38,307 bases of DNA from a bacterium (GCA_024206195.1 JAAGZO010000836.1:1-38307); one strand, 5' to 3'; positions 14,034-22,231 are shown, counted from the stretch's first letter. Notes: generated by a model not told the origin, from the sequence alone. Made by a program: numbers and translations.

Positions 14034-16366
14034 ATTAATGTTTGTTGTGCTTCAACTGGCTTTAATGTGTCCCAATCGATTTCAGGAAAGACGACTTCCA
14101 GAATTCTTTTAGAAGGATTGTAACACGAGTCCCAATAGTACTCTTTGTCGTATTCTCCATCAAAATCATTTGCATCGATTCCGACAAGACCTTTCTTTGA
14201 AGATGCTACGATATACGGTATATAACAACCTGCTGAATACAAATTTAATTTATCAAGTGTTCCTTGATTTTTCTCTTTAATAATTTTTGCGACTTTAACA
14301 TGAATCGGAACGGGTGTCTTTCTCCCGTTCTTTCCCGGTTTACCATAGTCTTCAATTTCTCTGCTTAATCTTTTCTGGTATGTTAGATCCTCTTTTCGTA
14401 ATTGACCAGAATCGACAATTACTTTTCTTTCTTCGACCCAATTTAAGTAAAATAAGACTGACTCCTCTCCGTGTAATAAAAGGTCCATAAGATCTCTTTG
14501 CCATTCTTCAGCCTTTGGAAGAGTGTCTCTTTTCTTTGCTTCAAGACCTGTCATCTTAAGTTCGCCATCAATGAGTCCGACATACTTCTTTTTAGCGACA
14601 GAAATGAATTTTGAAAATGTCTTCTCGAAAGCAAGAACAAGATGTGATTCGTCGACATCAAAATCTGTCTTAAGACATTCTGTCAAATATACATTGAACC
14701 CCTTTACAATTTCTTTTGGGTCCCCTTCTTTAAGAATAACAAAGATCGAATCTGTGTCGCCGTAAATTGGATGGTGTCCCTGTTCTTCGAACCAATCCCA
14801 TACCTTTTTGATTAAGTATTGACCAACAATTGTGATTCCTTCAGCACATTCTCTTTTATAATATCTAGAGAAGTTAGCTCCCATAATTCCATACATTGAA
14901 TTAGCAAGAACTTTGAATGAGTATTGTTTGTAATGAAGACTTTGATATTCTTCGCTATCTGCTGGTACCTTCTTCATCTCTACCCATCTAATATGATTTC
15001 TTTTATCTAACAAGTCTTGAATAATTGATGGTACGATTCCCTTTTCAGTTTTTGAGAAAGTGTCTCCAGAAGGTATTGTAATATGTCCTGGAACATTCTT
15101 TCCTAAATAAGAATCAATCGAAATGTTGAATGTTTTGATAATAGAAGGATAAAGAGACTGAAAGTCAAAGACTGTTACATTATCATGCAATCCCTTTTCA
15201 GGATCGAAGACATATCCACCAATGTAGTCTCCTTTTCTTTTGATTCCTTTATCACCAGGATCGATTGCAGCTCTGTCTGCAACATTATCTGTATAGACAG
15301 TTTCGACTTCTTCGTGATCTGGTTTTGAACGTAAATGCTTTCCTCTTTTTCTTGCTTCTCTTAAAGCAAATGGATCTACCCGTCCATGAGACGTATAATC
15401 ATTAACTCTTGCATTGCATGATTCGTGTTCAATCAATTTCTGTTTCGTAATTTGGAGTTTCTCATCAAGTTCCTTTACAAGTCTAACATCATTCATGTTA
15501 TATTCTTGTAAAAGATCAGGGTTCTCTCGAGCCAAACTATACATTGTTTGACCGTTTAGTTCTGTCTTGTCTCTTCCTAAGATTACCTGACTGACAGCAG
15601 ACAGAGAAAATGATCGAACCTTTTTGATCAGATCTGTGTCACGATAATGAAGTTCTTTCATTTTTTGCATTAGATCGATATGATTAAATTTCTCAGGTCT
15701 CGCTCGATCTTTTCCTTGTCTTCTAACAGAATCAAGTCCACCGAGATCTTTAGCACTCCATGACGAAACTTTACAATCGAAGGGGACTCTGTTAAGCCAA
15801 CATCTTCTTGAGATCGCGACGAGGTCGAATCCTTCACTGTACCAACCGGACAAGATGTCGTATTTATCAATTAATCGAACGAACTGTTTCAGAATTTTAG
15901 CTTCATCTGTCGTTGACATTGTAAAGTATTCTTTTCCGTCAGACCCGATTGCGGCGATTGAGGTAATTCTTTCGTCGCCAGGATTCAGTCCTCTTTTTAG
16001 ATCGTCACATTCAATGTCAAAGTAAAGGACTGACTGGTCTGTTTCAAGAGAGATGTCTTCATCAACAAGGTACCTTTGCCAAAGACGAAGATCTGCCTCA
16101 TATGTTTGAGGAATAAAAGACTTGATCCATGCGACGACATTTCTTCTTTGAGCATATTGTACATAGATTCTTGTCCAAACAGTTTCCTCAGCAACAATGT
16201 TACTAATGATCTTTCGACTATGCCAGAAATCGTCGATGACTTGTTTGTTTTTTAAGTAGTCAGATGTCAGAACGCAGAAGTACCAATCGTAGTCGATTCT
16301 TTGGATTCCTTCTTTTGTTTTGATGACGACTTGATTATTTTCGTCCCATAGATTGATGAATTTCAT
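14030..16366 (-). CDS. Family B DNA polymerase with 3'-5' exonuclease
   Basis: This 778-aa protein is the genome replicase. The exonuclease motifs are Exo I (YFDIECDD, about residue 114), Exo II (SGWYSEGFDLVAI, about 174) and Exo III (YNMNDVRLVKEL). The polymerase motifs are A (VFDFQSLYPSI, about 398), B (KQYSFKVLANSMYGIMG, about 487) and C (YGDTDSIF, about 535), followed by KKKYVG. All catalytic aspartates are present. Length and motif order match phage-type family B enzymes. There is no terminal-protein insertion that I can identify, and the DnaB helicase in the same operon argues against protein-primed replication. Confidence 0.95.
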   Translation of the reverse strand: MKFINLWDENNQVVIKTKEGIQRIDYDWYFCVLTSDYLKNKQVIDDFWHSRKIISNIVAEETVWTRIYVQYAQRRNVVAWIKSFIPQTYEADLRLWQRYLVDEDISLETDQSVLYFDIECDDLKRGLNPGDERITSIAAIGSDGKEYFTMSTTDEAKILKQFVRLIDKYDILSGWYSEGFDLVAISRRCWLNRVPFDCKVSSWSAKDLGGLDSVRRQGKDRARPEKFNHIDLMQKMKELHYRDTDLIKKVRSFSLSAVSQVILGRDKTELNGQTMYSLARENPDLLQEYNMNDVRLVKELDEKLQITKQKLIEHESCNARVNDYTSHGRVDPFALREARKRGKHLRSKPDHEEVETVYTDNVADRAAIDPGDKGIKRKGDYIGGYVFDPEKGLHDNVTVFDFQSLYPSIIKTFNISIDSYLGKNVPGHITIPSGDTFSKTEKGIVPSIIQDLLDKRNHIRWVEMKKVPADSEEYQSLHYKQYSFKVLANSMYGIMGANFSRYYKRECAEGITIVGQYLIKKVWDWFEEQGHHPIYGDTDSIFVILKEGDPKEIVKGFNVYLTECLKTDFDVDESHLVLAFEKTFSKFISVAKKKYVGLIDGELKMTGLEAKKRDTLPKAEEWQRDLMDLLLHGEESVLFYLNWVEERKVIVDSGQLRKEDLTYQKRLSREIEDYGKPGKNGRKTPVPIHVKVAKIIKEKNQGTLDKLNLYSAGCYIPYIVASSKKGLVGIDANDFDGEYDKEYYWDSCYNPSKRILEVVFPEIDWDTLKPVEAQQTLI

Positions 16367-16368
16367 AA

Positions 16369-17067
16369 TTAAAAGATTTCTTTAGCGTCTTTGTAGAAAG
16401 CATGTAAAGATCCACTGAAATAAATCAGATCACCAACTTCTCCTGCAACTGCTTTAGTTCTGTCTGCAACATATTTTTGTAATTCTGCAGCAAGCCAGAT
16501 GTCGTATGGGAAATGAGTGACAAAGTCATTACTTCTGATTGAATAAATCATGTTCATCTTTCCTTCTCTTACAAAGAATTGATAATACATACTACAAGGA
16601 ATTCTTTGGTGACCTCCCCTGCTTGCTCGATCTGCATGATAATCATAAATTGAAATGATTGCCTGTCTTGAGTTCGGATTTTTATTAAGAAGTTCGATCG
16701 TGTCAGTTAATTGCTCTCTGAATCTTTCGTTGTATGTATAACTGAATTTACCGTGATGAATGAATTCTTGCCAGATCTTTCTTCTAAGTTTCCAAGCTTC
16801 TCCGGGATTGATATGATGAGGAGAAACTCTTTCTGCAAATTCTTGTTTGCACCAATCAAGATTGCATTTTAGATCTATGATCCACTTGTCTTTGTCTGTC
16901 GTGTTTCGAACTAAGAATGAATAACCAATTAACTCTTTTGTTCGATACTCCTTATTTTGTCTGACCTGTTTGTCTTGAACTGTTTCGACATGAACGACTT
17001 GACCATTATGTCTCAGTTCTCGTTCTAATTCGTTTCGTGCTTCTTCGAGATTTTTAAATATTCTCAT
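16369..17067 (-). CDS. Thymidylate synthase-family enzyme, probable dCMP hydroxymethylase
   Basis: This 232-aa protein has the ThyA-fold landmarks: NSRQAIISIYD (phosphate-binding Arg), RIPCSMYYQFFV with catalytic C158, RSND (178-181), FPYDIW and GDLIYFSGSLHAFY (H222, Y225). Where thymidylate synthase has the base-selecting Asn (GLPFNIA in E. coli), this protein has D189. That is the change that distinguishes T4 dCMP hydroxymethylase from ThyA. It therefore probably makes 5-hydroxymethyl-dCMP using methylenetetrahydrofolate. Its neighbours are a dUTPase/dCTPase-like protein and a dNMP kinase. A divergent thymidylate synthase is the alternative. Confidence 0.75.
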   Translation of the reverse strand: MRIFKNLEEARNELERELRHNGQVVHVETVQDKQVRQNKEYRTKELIGYSFLVRNTTDKDKWIIDLKCNLDWCKQEFAERVSPHHINPGEAWKLRRKIWQEFIHHGKFSYTYNERFREQLTDTIELLNKNPNSRQAIISIYDYHADRASRGGHQRIPCSMYYQFFVREGKMNMIYSIRSNDFVTHFPYDIWLAAELQKYVADRTKAVAGEVGDLIYFSGSLHAFYKDAKEIF

Positions 17068-17068
17068 A

Positions 17069-17665
17069 CTAATATTTACTTTTTATTCTGAATAAATTAA
17101 CTTGATGTTTTCTTAAGTATGCGTCGACAACGTCATCGAAAGAAACATCAAGAGATTTCAAAAGATCTCTGAAAAGCGGTATTGTTTTCTTAAGTCTTAA
17201 TTCGAAAAGTGTTCGATCTGTTTTGACATTTGTTTTTCTCCAATATCGATTTTTCAATGAGTTAATTGAAATTGCTAAACTTGTTGAGAAAAGCATGAAG
17301 CAACGAGAGATCTCTTGAATGTCATATTTTTCTGACCACTGAACTCTCCATGTCTCTAAATTCGTTTTATCAAACGTAAGACCTGACATTAGTAAAAGTT
17401 CTAAATAAAACGACATTAGATCTGCGACTTCATCTAAAAGATGTTCTTTATGTTCTGTTGTAAGAATGACATCAATTGCTTCAGATGCCTCCTCAATGAC
17501 GTTCCAGCTCATTCCTCTTAATTGCTGTTGATCACCTGGAACGTCAATATCACAAATTGGAACACCATACAAGAGTCTTAGTTCATCTTGCTTCTCAAAC
17601 ATGACTTCAACCATATCTCTCCCTTTAAATTTAGAATAGTCTACCTTGACTTCCGCTATGTTCAT
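17069..17665 (-). CDS. All-alpha dUTPase/dCTPase (MazG-like NTP pyrophosphohydrolase)
   Basis: This 198-aa protein carries the metal-binding motifs of all-alpha NTP pyrophosphatases: EEASEAID and then HLLDEVADLMSFYLELLLMSG. A C-terminal VVDAYLRKHQVNLFR resembles the closing motif of dimeric dUTPases. It would hydrolyse dUTP or dCTP to the monophosphate, feeding the ThyA-family enzyme downstream. T4 gp56 does this for dCTP. The first ATG overlaps the kinase gene by 35 bp; a start at Met18 (17614) is possible. Confidence 0.75.
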   Translation of the reverse strand: MNIAEVKVDYSKFKGRDMVEVMFEKQDELRLLYGVPICDIDVPGDQQQLRGMSWNVIEEASEAIDVILTTEHKEHLLDEVADLMSFYLELLLMSGLTFDKTNLETWRVQWSEKYDIQEISRCFMLFSTSLAISINSLKNRYWRKTNVKTDRTLFELRLKKTIPLFRDLLKSLDVSFDDVVDAYLRKHQVNLFRIKSKY

Positions 17666-18209
17666 CTTGTTTGTTCAATAAGTTTTGTATTGTTATGAGA
17701 TTCGCTAATCTGTCTTGCATTGAATCAATTCGAGTATACGGTAGAATTGTTTTTGTTAGAAACTTTTCGTACCGTTCTTTGAAAACAGGAATTTCGAGAG
17801 GACTCATAAATTCTTCTCTGTCACTTACAAATCTTTGTTTAATTGTTTCGTCCTCTGCAGAACAATAGATTAGAAGAATCTCTTCCTTGTCGACCAGATC
17901 TTTTAAACTCTCATCGAAATGATCCCAGTCATGATTTTCAAATGCTTCATATCCTCTTTTCGTTGAATAGACAAGTTCAGACGGGTATGATCGATCAAAG
18001 ATAACAGTGTGTCCCTTTTCACTTAAAAGTCTTGCTTGATGAAATAGTTCTGCATATGCTGTTCTGACTTTGACAAGTTCGAGAGCACTTCCGTCAACTG
18101 GTTTTTGTGAAAGTTTCATTACGATTGCTTTACCTTCAAAAAAATTCTCGAGGTCTGAAATGATTGTGCTCTTCCCTGCTTTGTCAACTCCTTCACAAAT
18201 AATGATCAT
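17631..18209 (-). CDS. Deoxynucleoside monophosphate (thymidylate-like) kinase
   Basis: The product is 192 aa from ATG 18209. I chose this start because it lies 4 nt after the upstream stop codon behind an A-rich leader and gives the usual MIIICEGVDKAGKST N-terminus. Residues 6-15 form the P-loop and DRSYPSELVY (72-81) is the DR-type substrate motif of thymidylate kinases. Basic lid residues follow (REEF). It phosphorylates a dNMP, either dTMP or hydroxymethyl-dCMP as T4 gp1 does. It is in one operon with the dUTPase/dCTPase and hydroxymethylase-like genes. Confidence 0.8.
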   Translation of the reverse strand: MIIICEGVDKAGKSTIISDLENFFEGKAIVMKLSQKPVDGSALELVKVRTAYAELFHQARLLSEKGHTVIFDRSYPSELVYSTKRGYEAFENHDWDHFDESLKDLVDKEEILLIYCSAEDETIKQRFVSDREEFMSPLEIPVFKERYEKFLTKTILPYTRIDSMQDRLANLITIQNLLNKQDEHSGSQGRLF

Positions 18210-18213
18210 TGTT

Positions 18214-18594
18214 TTATTGGTTAATAATTGGTATTTCGATTTCTTCTTCAGGAGATTCGACATCTTCTCCTGTGTCTTTTAATGGTCTGATTGCATAAGC
18301 TGCTTTACCGTTCTTTTCGACTTTAACAATTTTTGCTTTATCACCGACAGCTAGTTTTGCCATTGATCTTGCAAATGACTGTGACCCATTAGAAAATGTT
18401 TTGATTTTGCCACTTGAATCTTTGAAAGAGTAATCGAAAACCATCTTTGGTTGTTTGGTCACTTGATCAATGAATGTTCCTGCTCTTGGCTTTAATGTAA
18501 ATGGGTCTACTGCTACAGTGACTTCAACAGAATCACCAATATCTACTAACTTAATGTAATCACCGCTTTCTATAAAACTTTTGAATGTACTCAT
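18214..18594 (-). CDS. SSB-like OB-fold protein
   Basis: This 126-aa protein is beta-rich (VEVTVAVDPFTLKPR, KMVFDYSFKDSSGKI, GDKAKIVKVEKNGKAAYAIRPL). It has a disordered acidic tail (EDVESPEEEIEIPIINQ) like the C-terminal tails of single-stranded DNA-binding proteins. It is encoded between the DnaB helicase and the nucleotide genes, where phages often place SSB. I see no direct family signature, so the assignment rests on architecture and context. Confidence 0.5.
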   Translation of the reverse strand: MSTFKSFIESGDYIKLVDIGDSVEVTVAVDPFTLKPRAGTFIDQVTKQPKMVFDYSFKDSSGKIKTFSNGSQSFARSMAKLAVGDKAKIVKVEKNGKAAYAIRPLKDTGEDVESPEEEIEIPIINQ

Positions 18595-18615
18595 AATTTT
18601 TGTTTTGTTAATTTG

Positions 18616-18711
18616 TTATTTTTTTCTTTTGACTAATTTATACTGTCTTGCTAACCTTCTAAAATACTTTAGATTCGATCGTATCCAACTAATTTTTTCT
18701 TTTTTGTTCAT
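18616..18711 (-). CDS. 31-aa basic peptide between SSB-like gene and helicase
   Basis: ATG at 18711 and TAA at 18618-18616 give a product (MNKKEKISWIRSNLKYFRRL then ARQYKLVKRKK) that is strongly basic and helical. It is preceded by the AAAGGTCG element 28 nt upstream of the ATG, an element that precedes five other early genes at 29 nt, which supports translation. The role may be nucleic-acid binding or partner binding; the sequence does not decide. Confidence 0.5.
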   Translation of the reverse strand: MNKKEKISWIRSNLKYFRRLARQYKLVKRKK

Positions 18712-18732
18712 AATCTTGTTACTTTTAATGTC

Positions 18733-18739
18733 GACCTTT
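18733..18739 (-). promoter_or_regulatory. AAAGGTC leader element, copy 1
   Basis: On the minus strand TAAAGGTCGACAT overlaps the TAA stop codon of the helicase gene. The first A lies 28 nt before the ATG of the 31-aa basic peptide. This is the only copy with 28 rather than 29 nt spacing. Confidence 0.6.
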
Positions 18740-20039
18740 AATTAAATCCGCTACTTTTTTCGAATCTTGTTGTTAAAGAATTGAATTTCAAATCGAGAAT
18801 TCCTGTTTCTCCTGTTCTGTTCTTTCCGATCCGTAATGTCGTTTTTGATGAAGTGTCTCCTAAGATGTCTCGATTTAAGAAAAGAACAATATCTGCATCT
18901 TGTTCGATATGACCCGAATCACGAAGATCTGATAACAACGGCATCTCTCTCTTTTCCTGTGATCTTTGTTCGATCTTTCTACTTAACTGATGAGGGACAA
19001 TTAAACCGCAGTCCAATAGATTCGCTGTCGTCTTTAAGTTCTTAGAGATTCTTCCTAACCGTAAGACTTCGTCATCACCTGTATCTGATAAATAACCAAG
19101 ATAGTCAACAATTAAGAGATCGAGTCCCTCCATATGCTTATGCTTTGATGCTGCTGCGTAGATGTCTCCAGATGTCGCTCTTGGTAAATACAAAATCGAT
19201 AGTGGAATCTTATTCAATTCGATAATTCCTTTCTCGATAACTTTCTTATCAACTTTTCCTCGAATCAGTTGTGTTACTGGAAGTCCCGTTTGAAAAGCAA
19301 CAAGTCTATCAAGAATTTCGTTCGCATCCATCTCGAGTGTTACGAAAAGAACTTTTGATCCTGCTTTTGCTGCGTTATAAGCAAGTGATAAAGAGAATGA
19401 TGTCTTTCCAACTGAAGGTCTTGCTCCGACGACAGCTAAGTCTTTCTTTTGCAGCCCCTGTCCTAAAAGGTAATCGAGATCATCAAATCCTGTTGTGATT
19501 CCTGTTGTAATTCCTTGTACTCTTGAATCCATAAGTTGTTGATACGTTTTAAGTAATTCATCTAGATGCCATTCTTCTGTTTGACTTAATGATAAATCAA
19601 TTTTTGAAAAGAATGAAAGAATCTGTGTCGAGAAGACCGACGGGTCTTTCTCCCAAAGTGTTTGATAGTTTCGTTCAAGATAATTATAGATGTCTCTTCT
19701 GACAGCATTTTGTTTGAGTTGTTTAACAAGTTGTCGAAAAGCTGTTATACCAATGACCTCTGAGACTCCGAAAATATAGTCTGTGTAACTCGGATCACTA
19801 AAATCAGATTTCAAGATGATGACATTCCAACTTTCTTGTTTTTCGTAATACTCCAAGATCTTCTTATAAATCTTTCGAACTTCTAATGTCATTAGATCTT
19901 TTTCTTGAATGACACCATATGCCTCTTTCATTCCTTCTGGAGTTTGAATCAAGGAAAGAAGAAACTGTTTCTCAAGACTTCGTGTCGTCTGAAAGTGATG
20001 TCCTGGAATCCAGAAGCTCTCTTGTTTTTCGTCTCTCAT
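18738..20039 (-). CDS. Replicative DNA helicase, DnaB family
   Basis: This is a 433-aa protein. The N-terminal primase-interaction-like domain (SLEKQFLLSLIQTPEG) is followed by the RecA-fold motor: GITTGFDDLDYLLGQGL, Walker A GARPSVGKTSF (205-215), catalytic LEM (235-237), Walker B DLLIVDYLGYL (from 307), HQLSRK and then DSGHIEQDADIVLFLNRD. It would be the ring helicase at the phage fork, acting with the family B polymerase. The first 68 bp overlap the preceding gene. I keep this start because the N-terminal domain needs it. No DnaG-type primase is apparent in the window. Confidence 0.93.
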   Translation of the reverse strand: MRDEKQESFWIPGHHFQTTRSLEKQFLLSLIQTPEGMKEAYGVIQEKDLMTLEVRKIYKKILEYYEKQESWNVIILKSDFSDPSYTDYIFGVSEVIGITAFRQLVKQLKQNAVRRDIYNYLERNYQTLWEKDPSVFSTQILSFFSKIDLSLSQTEEWHLDELLKTYQQLMDSRVQGITTGITTGFDDLDYLLGQGLQKKDLAVVGARPSVGKTSFSLSLAYNAAKAGSKVLFVTLEMDANEILDRLVAFQTGLPVTQLIRGKVDKKVIEKGIIELNKIPLSILYLPRATSGDIYAAASKHKHMEGLDLLIVDYLGYLSDTGDDEVLRLGRISKNLKTTANLLDCGLIVPHQLSRKIEQRSQEKREMPLLSDLRDSGHIEQDADIVLFLNRDILGDTSSKTTLRIGKNRTGETGILDLKFNSLTTRFEKSSGFN

Positions 20040-20346
20040 ATGATTCGAGATCTTTAATTGGTAATTCTTTTGCTGCTTTCCACTTCGCGTGATTCTTGAT
20101 CCAGTTATGATATCGTAGGACTGTGATAACTCTGAGATTCTTTTGACCGCACCATGCTAGCATCATATCGTATTCTTCAAAGAAGTCAACCTTACCCCAA
20201 TTTGTTTCTACAATTCTTTTGATTAACGGTCTAAAGTTTTTGTTTGTTTTAAACTTTTTCAACAACCGTCTCTCAGTCATTCGTTTTCTTTTCTTTTCTT
20301 TTTGTTCTTCGATTCTTTTACTGTTGGAGTCTTGCTTCTGTCTCAT
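19972..20346 (-). CDS. Basic protein upstream of helicase, unknown
   Basis: This 124-aa protein has a very basic N-terminus (RIEEQKEKKRKRMTERRLLKKFK) and then FFEEYDMMLAWCGQKNLRVITVLRYHNWIKNHAKWK. The C-terminus is charged. Its position just before DnaB and the large overlap with it (68 bp) suggest a helicase loader or replication accessory protein, but there is no P-loop. It overlaps the upstream gene by 29 bp. The function is unassigned. Confidence 0.5.
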   Translation of the reverse strand: MRQKQDSNSKRIEEQKEKKRKRMTERRLLKKFKTNKNFRPLIKRIVETNWGKVDFFEEYDMMLAWCGQKNLRVITVLRYHNWIKNHAKWKAAKELPIKDLESYERRKTRELLDSRTSLSDDTKS

Positions 20347-20650
20347 ACATTTTTAACTGTGTTGAGATTGCACTACTGACTTTTTCAATCGTTTTAAGAG
20401 TCATTTTCAAAGACATTTCTTGTTGACCCATTTCTGTCATCTCCCATAACCTGTCTGCAATCTTATCAGATTTGATGTTCGACCTTTGTCTGATTTCTAA
20501 CCAGTCTTGAGGTTTTGCTTTCAGGATCTGCGAGAGTTGTTCAGAGTGGTAACCATATTCGGCTGCTAACCTTAAACGATATTCGGCAAGATCTCCTGGT
20601 GAGATTATTTGACCGCTCCTAATTAAATCGATGATTGTTTTGAGATCCAT
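20318..20650 (-). CDS. Small helical protein of the replication operon
   Basis: The product is 110 aa from ATG 20650. I chose this over the upstream ATG at 20683 because 'caaaaatATGG' is the usual leader in this genome. MDLKTIIDLIRSGQIISPGDLAEYRLRLAAEYGYHSEQL looks like a helix-turn-helix-like helical bundle, followed by DRLWEMTEMGQQEMSLKMTLKTIEK. This may be a DNA-binding or replication accessory role. It overlaps the HNH gene upstream by 32 bp. No recognised family. Confidence 0.5.
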   Translation of the reverse strand: MDLKTIIDLIRSGQIISPGDLAEYRLRLAAEYGYHSEQLSQILKAKPQDWLEIRQRSNIKSDKIADRLWEMTEMGQQEMSLKMTLKTIEKVSSAISTQLKMYETEARLQQ

Positions 20651-20855
20651 ATTTTTGAAGTAATAAAGCAAAGTCATGATCATTTGTCGCTTTGATATGA
20701 CAAGATCGACAAAGATCCATGAGATTACTACTGACTGTTTTTAGTTCTGGGTGTGACCCTCTTCTTTGGAGGTGGTGTACATCTGTCTGTCCCGGTTTCC
20801 CGCACCACTGGCATCTGCTGTTTGTTGGATCCTTTATGTATCTCGAGCTGACCAT
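20619..20855 (-). CDS. HNH endonuclease with zinc-binding cysteines
   Basis: This compact 78-aa HNH protein has CQWCGKPG (first Cys pair), DVHHLQRRG (catalytic His), NLMDLCRSCHIKAT (Asn, second Cys pair and final His). All core residues are present, so it is probably an active nickase or nuclease. The ORF overlaps the C-terminal third of the gene at 20728-21051 by 128 bp in another frame, which is unusual even for a phage. Confidence 0.75.
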   Translation of the reverse strand: MVSSRYIKDPTNSRCQWCGKPGQTDVHHLQRRGSHPELKTVSSNLMDLCRSCHIKATNDHDFALLLQKYGSQNNHRFN

Positions 20856-21051
20856 AATTACTAAGGAATGCTAATAACCATTCGCCCTTAAAATAATAAA
20901 CAGGTTTTTCTTTCGTTCCTGCGTTCAGGACAGGTATTCTTTTTGTTCGAATCAAACGTAAAATTGAAAGTCTTGTTCTGATCGGAAAATAACGTTCAGC
21001 TCCGATCTTAAGTAATTCTGAAATCGTATACCATTTGTGAGGTTCGATCAT
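20728..21051 (-). CDS. Winged-helix-like DNA-binding protein
   Basis: In this 107-aa protein the first 75 residues (KWYTISELLKIGAERYFPIRTRLSILRLIRTKRIP, then a Tyr-Tyr-Phe beta turn) resemble excisionase or MerR-type winged helix modules. The C-terminal 30 residues are basic and Pro/Thr-rich and are encoded entirely inside the overlap with the HNH gene. It might be an early regulator or a replication-initiation DNA binder. It overlaps the nuclease gene upstream by 4 bp (ATGA-type). Confidence 0.55.
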   Translation of the reverse strand: MIEPHKWYTISELLKIGAERYFPIRTRLSILRLIRTKRIPVLNAGTKEKPVYYFKGEWLLAFLSNYGQLEIHKGSNKQQMPVVRETGTDRCTPPPKKRVTPRTKNSQ

Positions 21052-21770
21052 ATTGTTGTTTCTCTTGATTTAAGAAAAGCGTCGACCGTTTTAAATTCCG
21101 CTTTTTCGATTTCTCGGCATGTCTTGTGATGTCGGCAGTACTTTGATTGCCAAGAACTTGGTTCTGCCATTGGTGGAAATGTTCCGTTTTTCCAACATTC
21201 ATTCAGTATCTTGAGCTGACCTAATACTTCGTCTCTAAGTTCTTCATCATCTAAAGAGATCGGATATTCGAGAACTGCTGCGTCATCTTTCGAGATATAA
21301 ATAACAGAACCCTCTTTTATCTGTGTCAGATATAGATAGATCCAAAGTTGGTACTGATGCTGTTTCATTGCACCGACTCCAGCTTTTTTCATATGCCAGA
21401 AAGACTTTGTATGTTTTGTCTTAATCTCGTAGACTCTTTTTTCTCCTTTGTATTCGGCAATAAAATCGATATAACCAGAAACATTTAAATCATCGTCTTT
21501 AACTCGAACTTGTGTCTCGATCGTTAGACCGGGAGCTTTCAGAAGACTGACATACCAATCTTCGAAAAGTGTTCCTGCACTAAAGACTCCAAGTGTTCTT
21601 GGATCGAAAGGTTTATCTGGTTCGATCCCGAGTCTGTCTAAGTAGATACCTCTTAAACATTTTCCGAGTTTTGATGCATGCCATGATTTGACTTCGTAAC
21701 TTTGACGTCTGTTTGCGATTAATGTATCGTTCGCGATTTGTTGTATTGGAATCATACTATTCTGTTTCAA
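21048..21770 (-). CDS. PD-(D/E)XK exonuclease, Cas4/RecB-like
   Basis: This 240-aa protein carries the RecB-family nuclease motifs: ASKLGKCLRGIYLDRLG, GTLFEDWY, SGYIDFIAE (catalytic Asp), YEIKTK (E-x-K) and QHQYQLWIYLYL. Cysteines C38 and the C-terminal KYCRHHKTC pair (plus NEC) resemble the iron-sulphur cysteines of Cas4/AddB nucleases, although the usual CxxC is not complete. It probably processes DNA ends in replication, recombination or host DNA breakdown. It is in the replication operon, overlapping its neighbours on both sides, with no CRISPR nearby. Confidence 0.8.
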   Translation of the reverse strand: MKQNSMIPIQQIANDTLIANRRQSYEVKSWHASKLGKCLRGIYLDRLGIEPDKPFDPRTLGVFSAGTLFEDWYVSLLKAPGLTIETQVRVKDDDLNVSGYIDFIAEYKGEKRVYEIKTKHTKSFWHMKKAGVGAMKQHQYQLWIYLYLTQIKEGSVIYISKDDAAVLEYPISLDDEELRDEVLGQLKILNECWKNGTFPPMAEPSSWQSKYCRHHKTCREIEKAEFKTVDAFLKSRETTI

Positions 21771-21957
21771 TGTTAAGTTTTTCTGAGCAGTCTTCGCAAT
21801 ATCGACTGTTGTCTTTCATGACTGCACACATGATGCAAATCCTGCAATCGCATTCGTCACATCTTTTCAATTGATCAACTGTGACACGTTCGCCACAATA
21901 TCGACACTCTCGTTTTTTAATTGGCCCTCCCTCCCTTTTCACTGGTACCATTGTCAT
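21757..21957 (-). CDS. Small multi-zinc-finger protein
   Basis: This 66-aa protein has four CxxC pairs: CRYCGE, CDECDC, CIMC, CEDC. They could bind two zinc ions in a treble-clef or cross-brace arrangement. The N-terminus is basic (VPVKREGGPIKKRE). It overlaps the nuclease gene by 14 bp. An AAAGGTCG element sits exactly 29 nt before its ATG. It is probably a DNA- or protein-binding adaptor; the target is unknown. Confidence 0.65.
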   Translation of the reverse strand: MTMVPVKREGGPIKKRECRYCGERVTVDQLKRCDECDCRICIMCAVMKDNSRYCEDCSEKLNIETE

Positions 21958-21979
21958 ATTTTTGAAAATCTTGTTTTAC

Positions 21980-21986
21980 GACCTTT
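21980..21986 (-). promoter_or_regulatory. AAAGGTC leader element, copy 2
   Basis: On the minus strand TTAATTAAAGGTCGTAAAAC lies between the stop codon of the membrane-protein gene and the zinc-finger gene. The first A is exactly 29 nt before the ATG at 21957. Confidence 0.7.
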
Positions 21987-21996
21987 AATTAAGTGA

Positions 21997-22218
21997 CTAC
22001 TCTCGAGCGATTTTGATAATTATACCGACGAGAAAGATAATAAGCAGTACTAATAGTCCAGACATTATTATTCCGAGTCCCCAACCAAGTGTTCCCCACG
22101 GAACTTTTATCATCTCTCCTGTACAAATATTCTGATACGTGTTTCCTCCGAAATTTGCGATTGTTTTTAAACACTGTTCTAAATTCTGTGAATCAATTGT
22201 TAAGTTTAAGTTATCCAT
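21997..22218 (-). CDS. Small single-pass membrane protein
   Basis: This 73-aa protein has about 40 polar residues, including two Cys (QCLKTIANF and NICTGE). A strong hydrophobic segment follows (WGLGIIMSGLLVLLIIFLV, about residues 46-67) with a short basic end (KIARE). The expected topology is N-out, C-in. It could act in superinfection exclusion, membrane anchoring or lysis control. The start has an AAAGGTCG element 29 nt upstream. No family recognised. Confidence 0.6.
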   Translation of the reverse strand: MDNLNLTIDSQNLEQCLKTIANFGGNTYQNICTGEMIKVPWGTLGWGLGIIMSGLLVLLIIFLVGIIIKIARE

Positions 22219-22231
22219 AGTTTTGTTTCTT

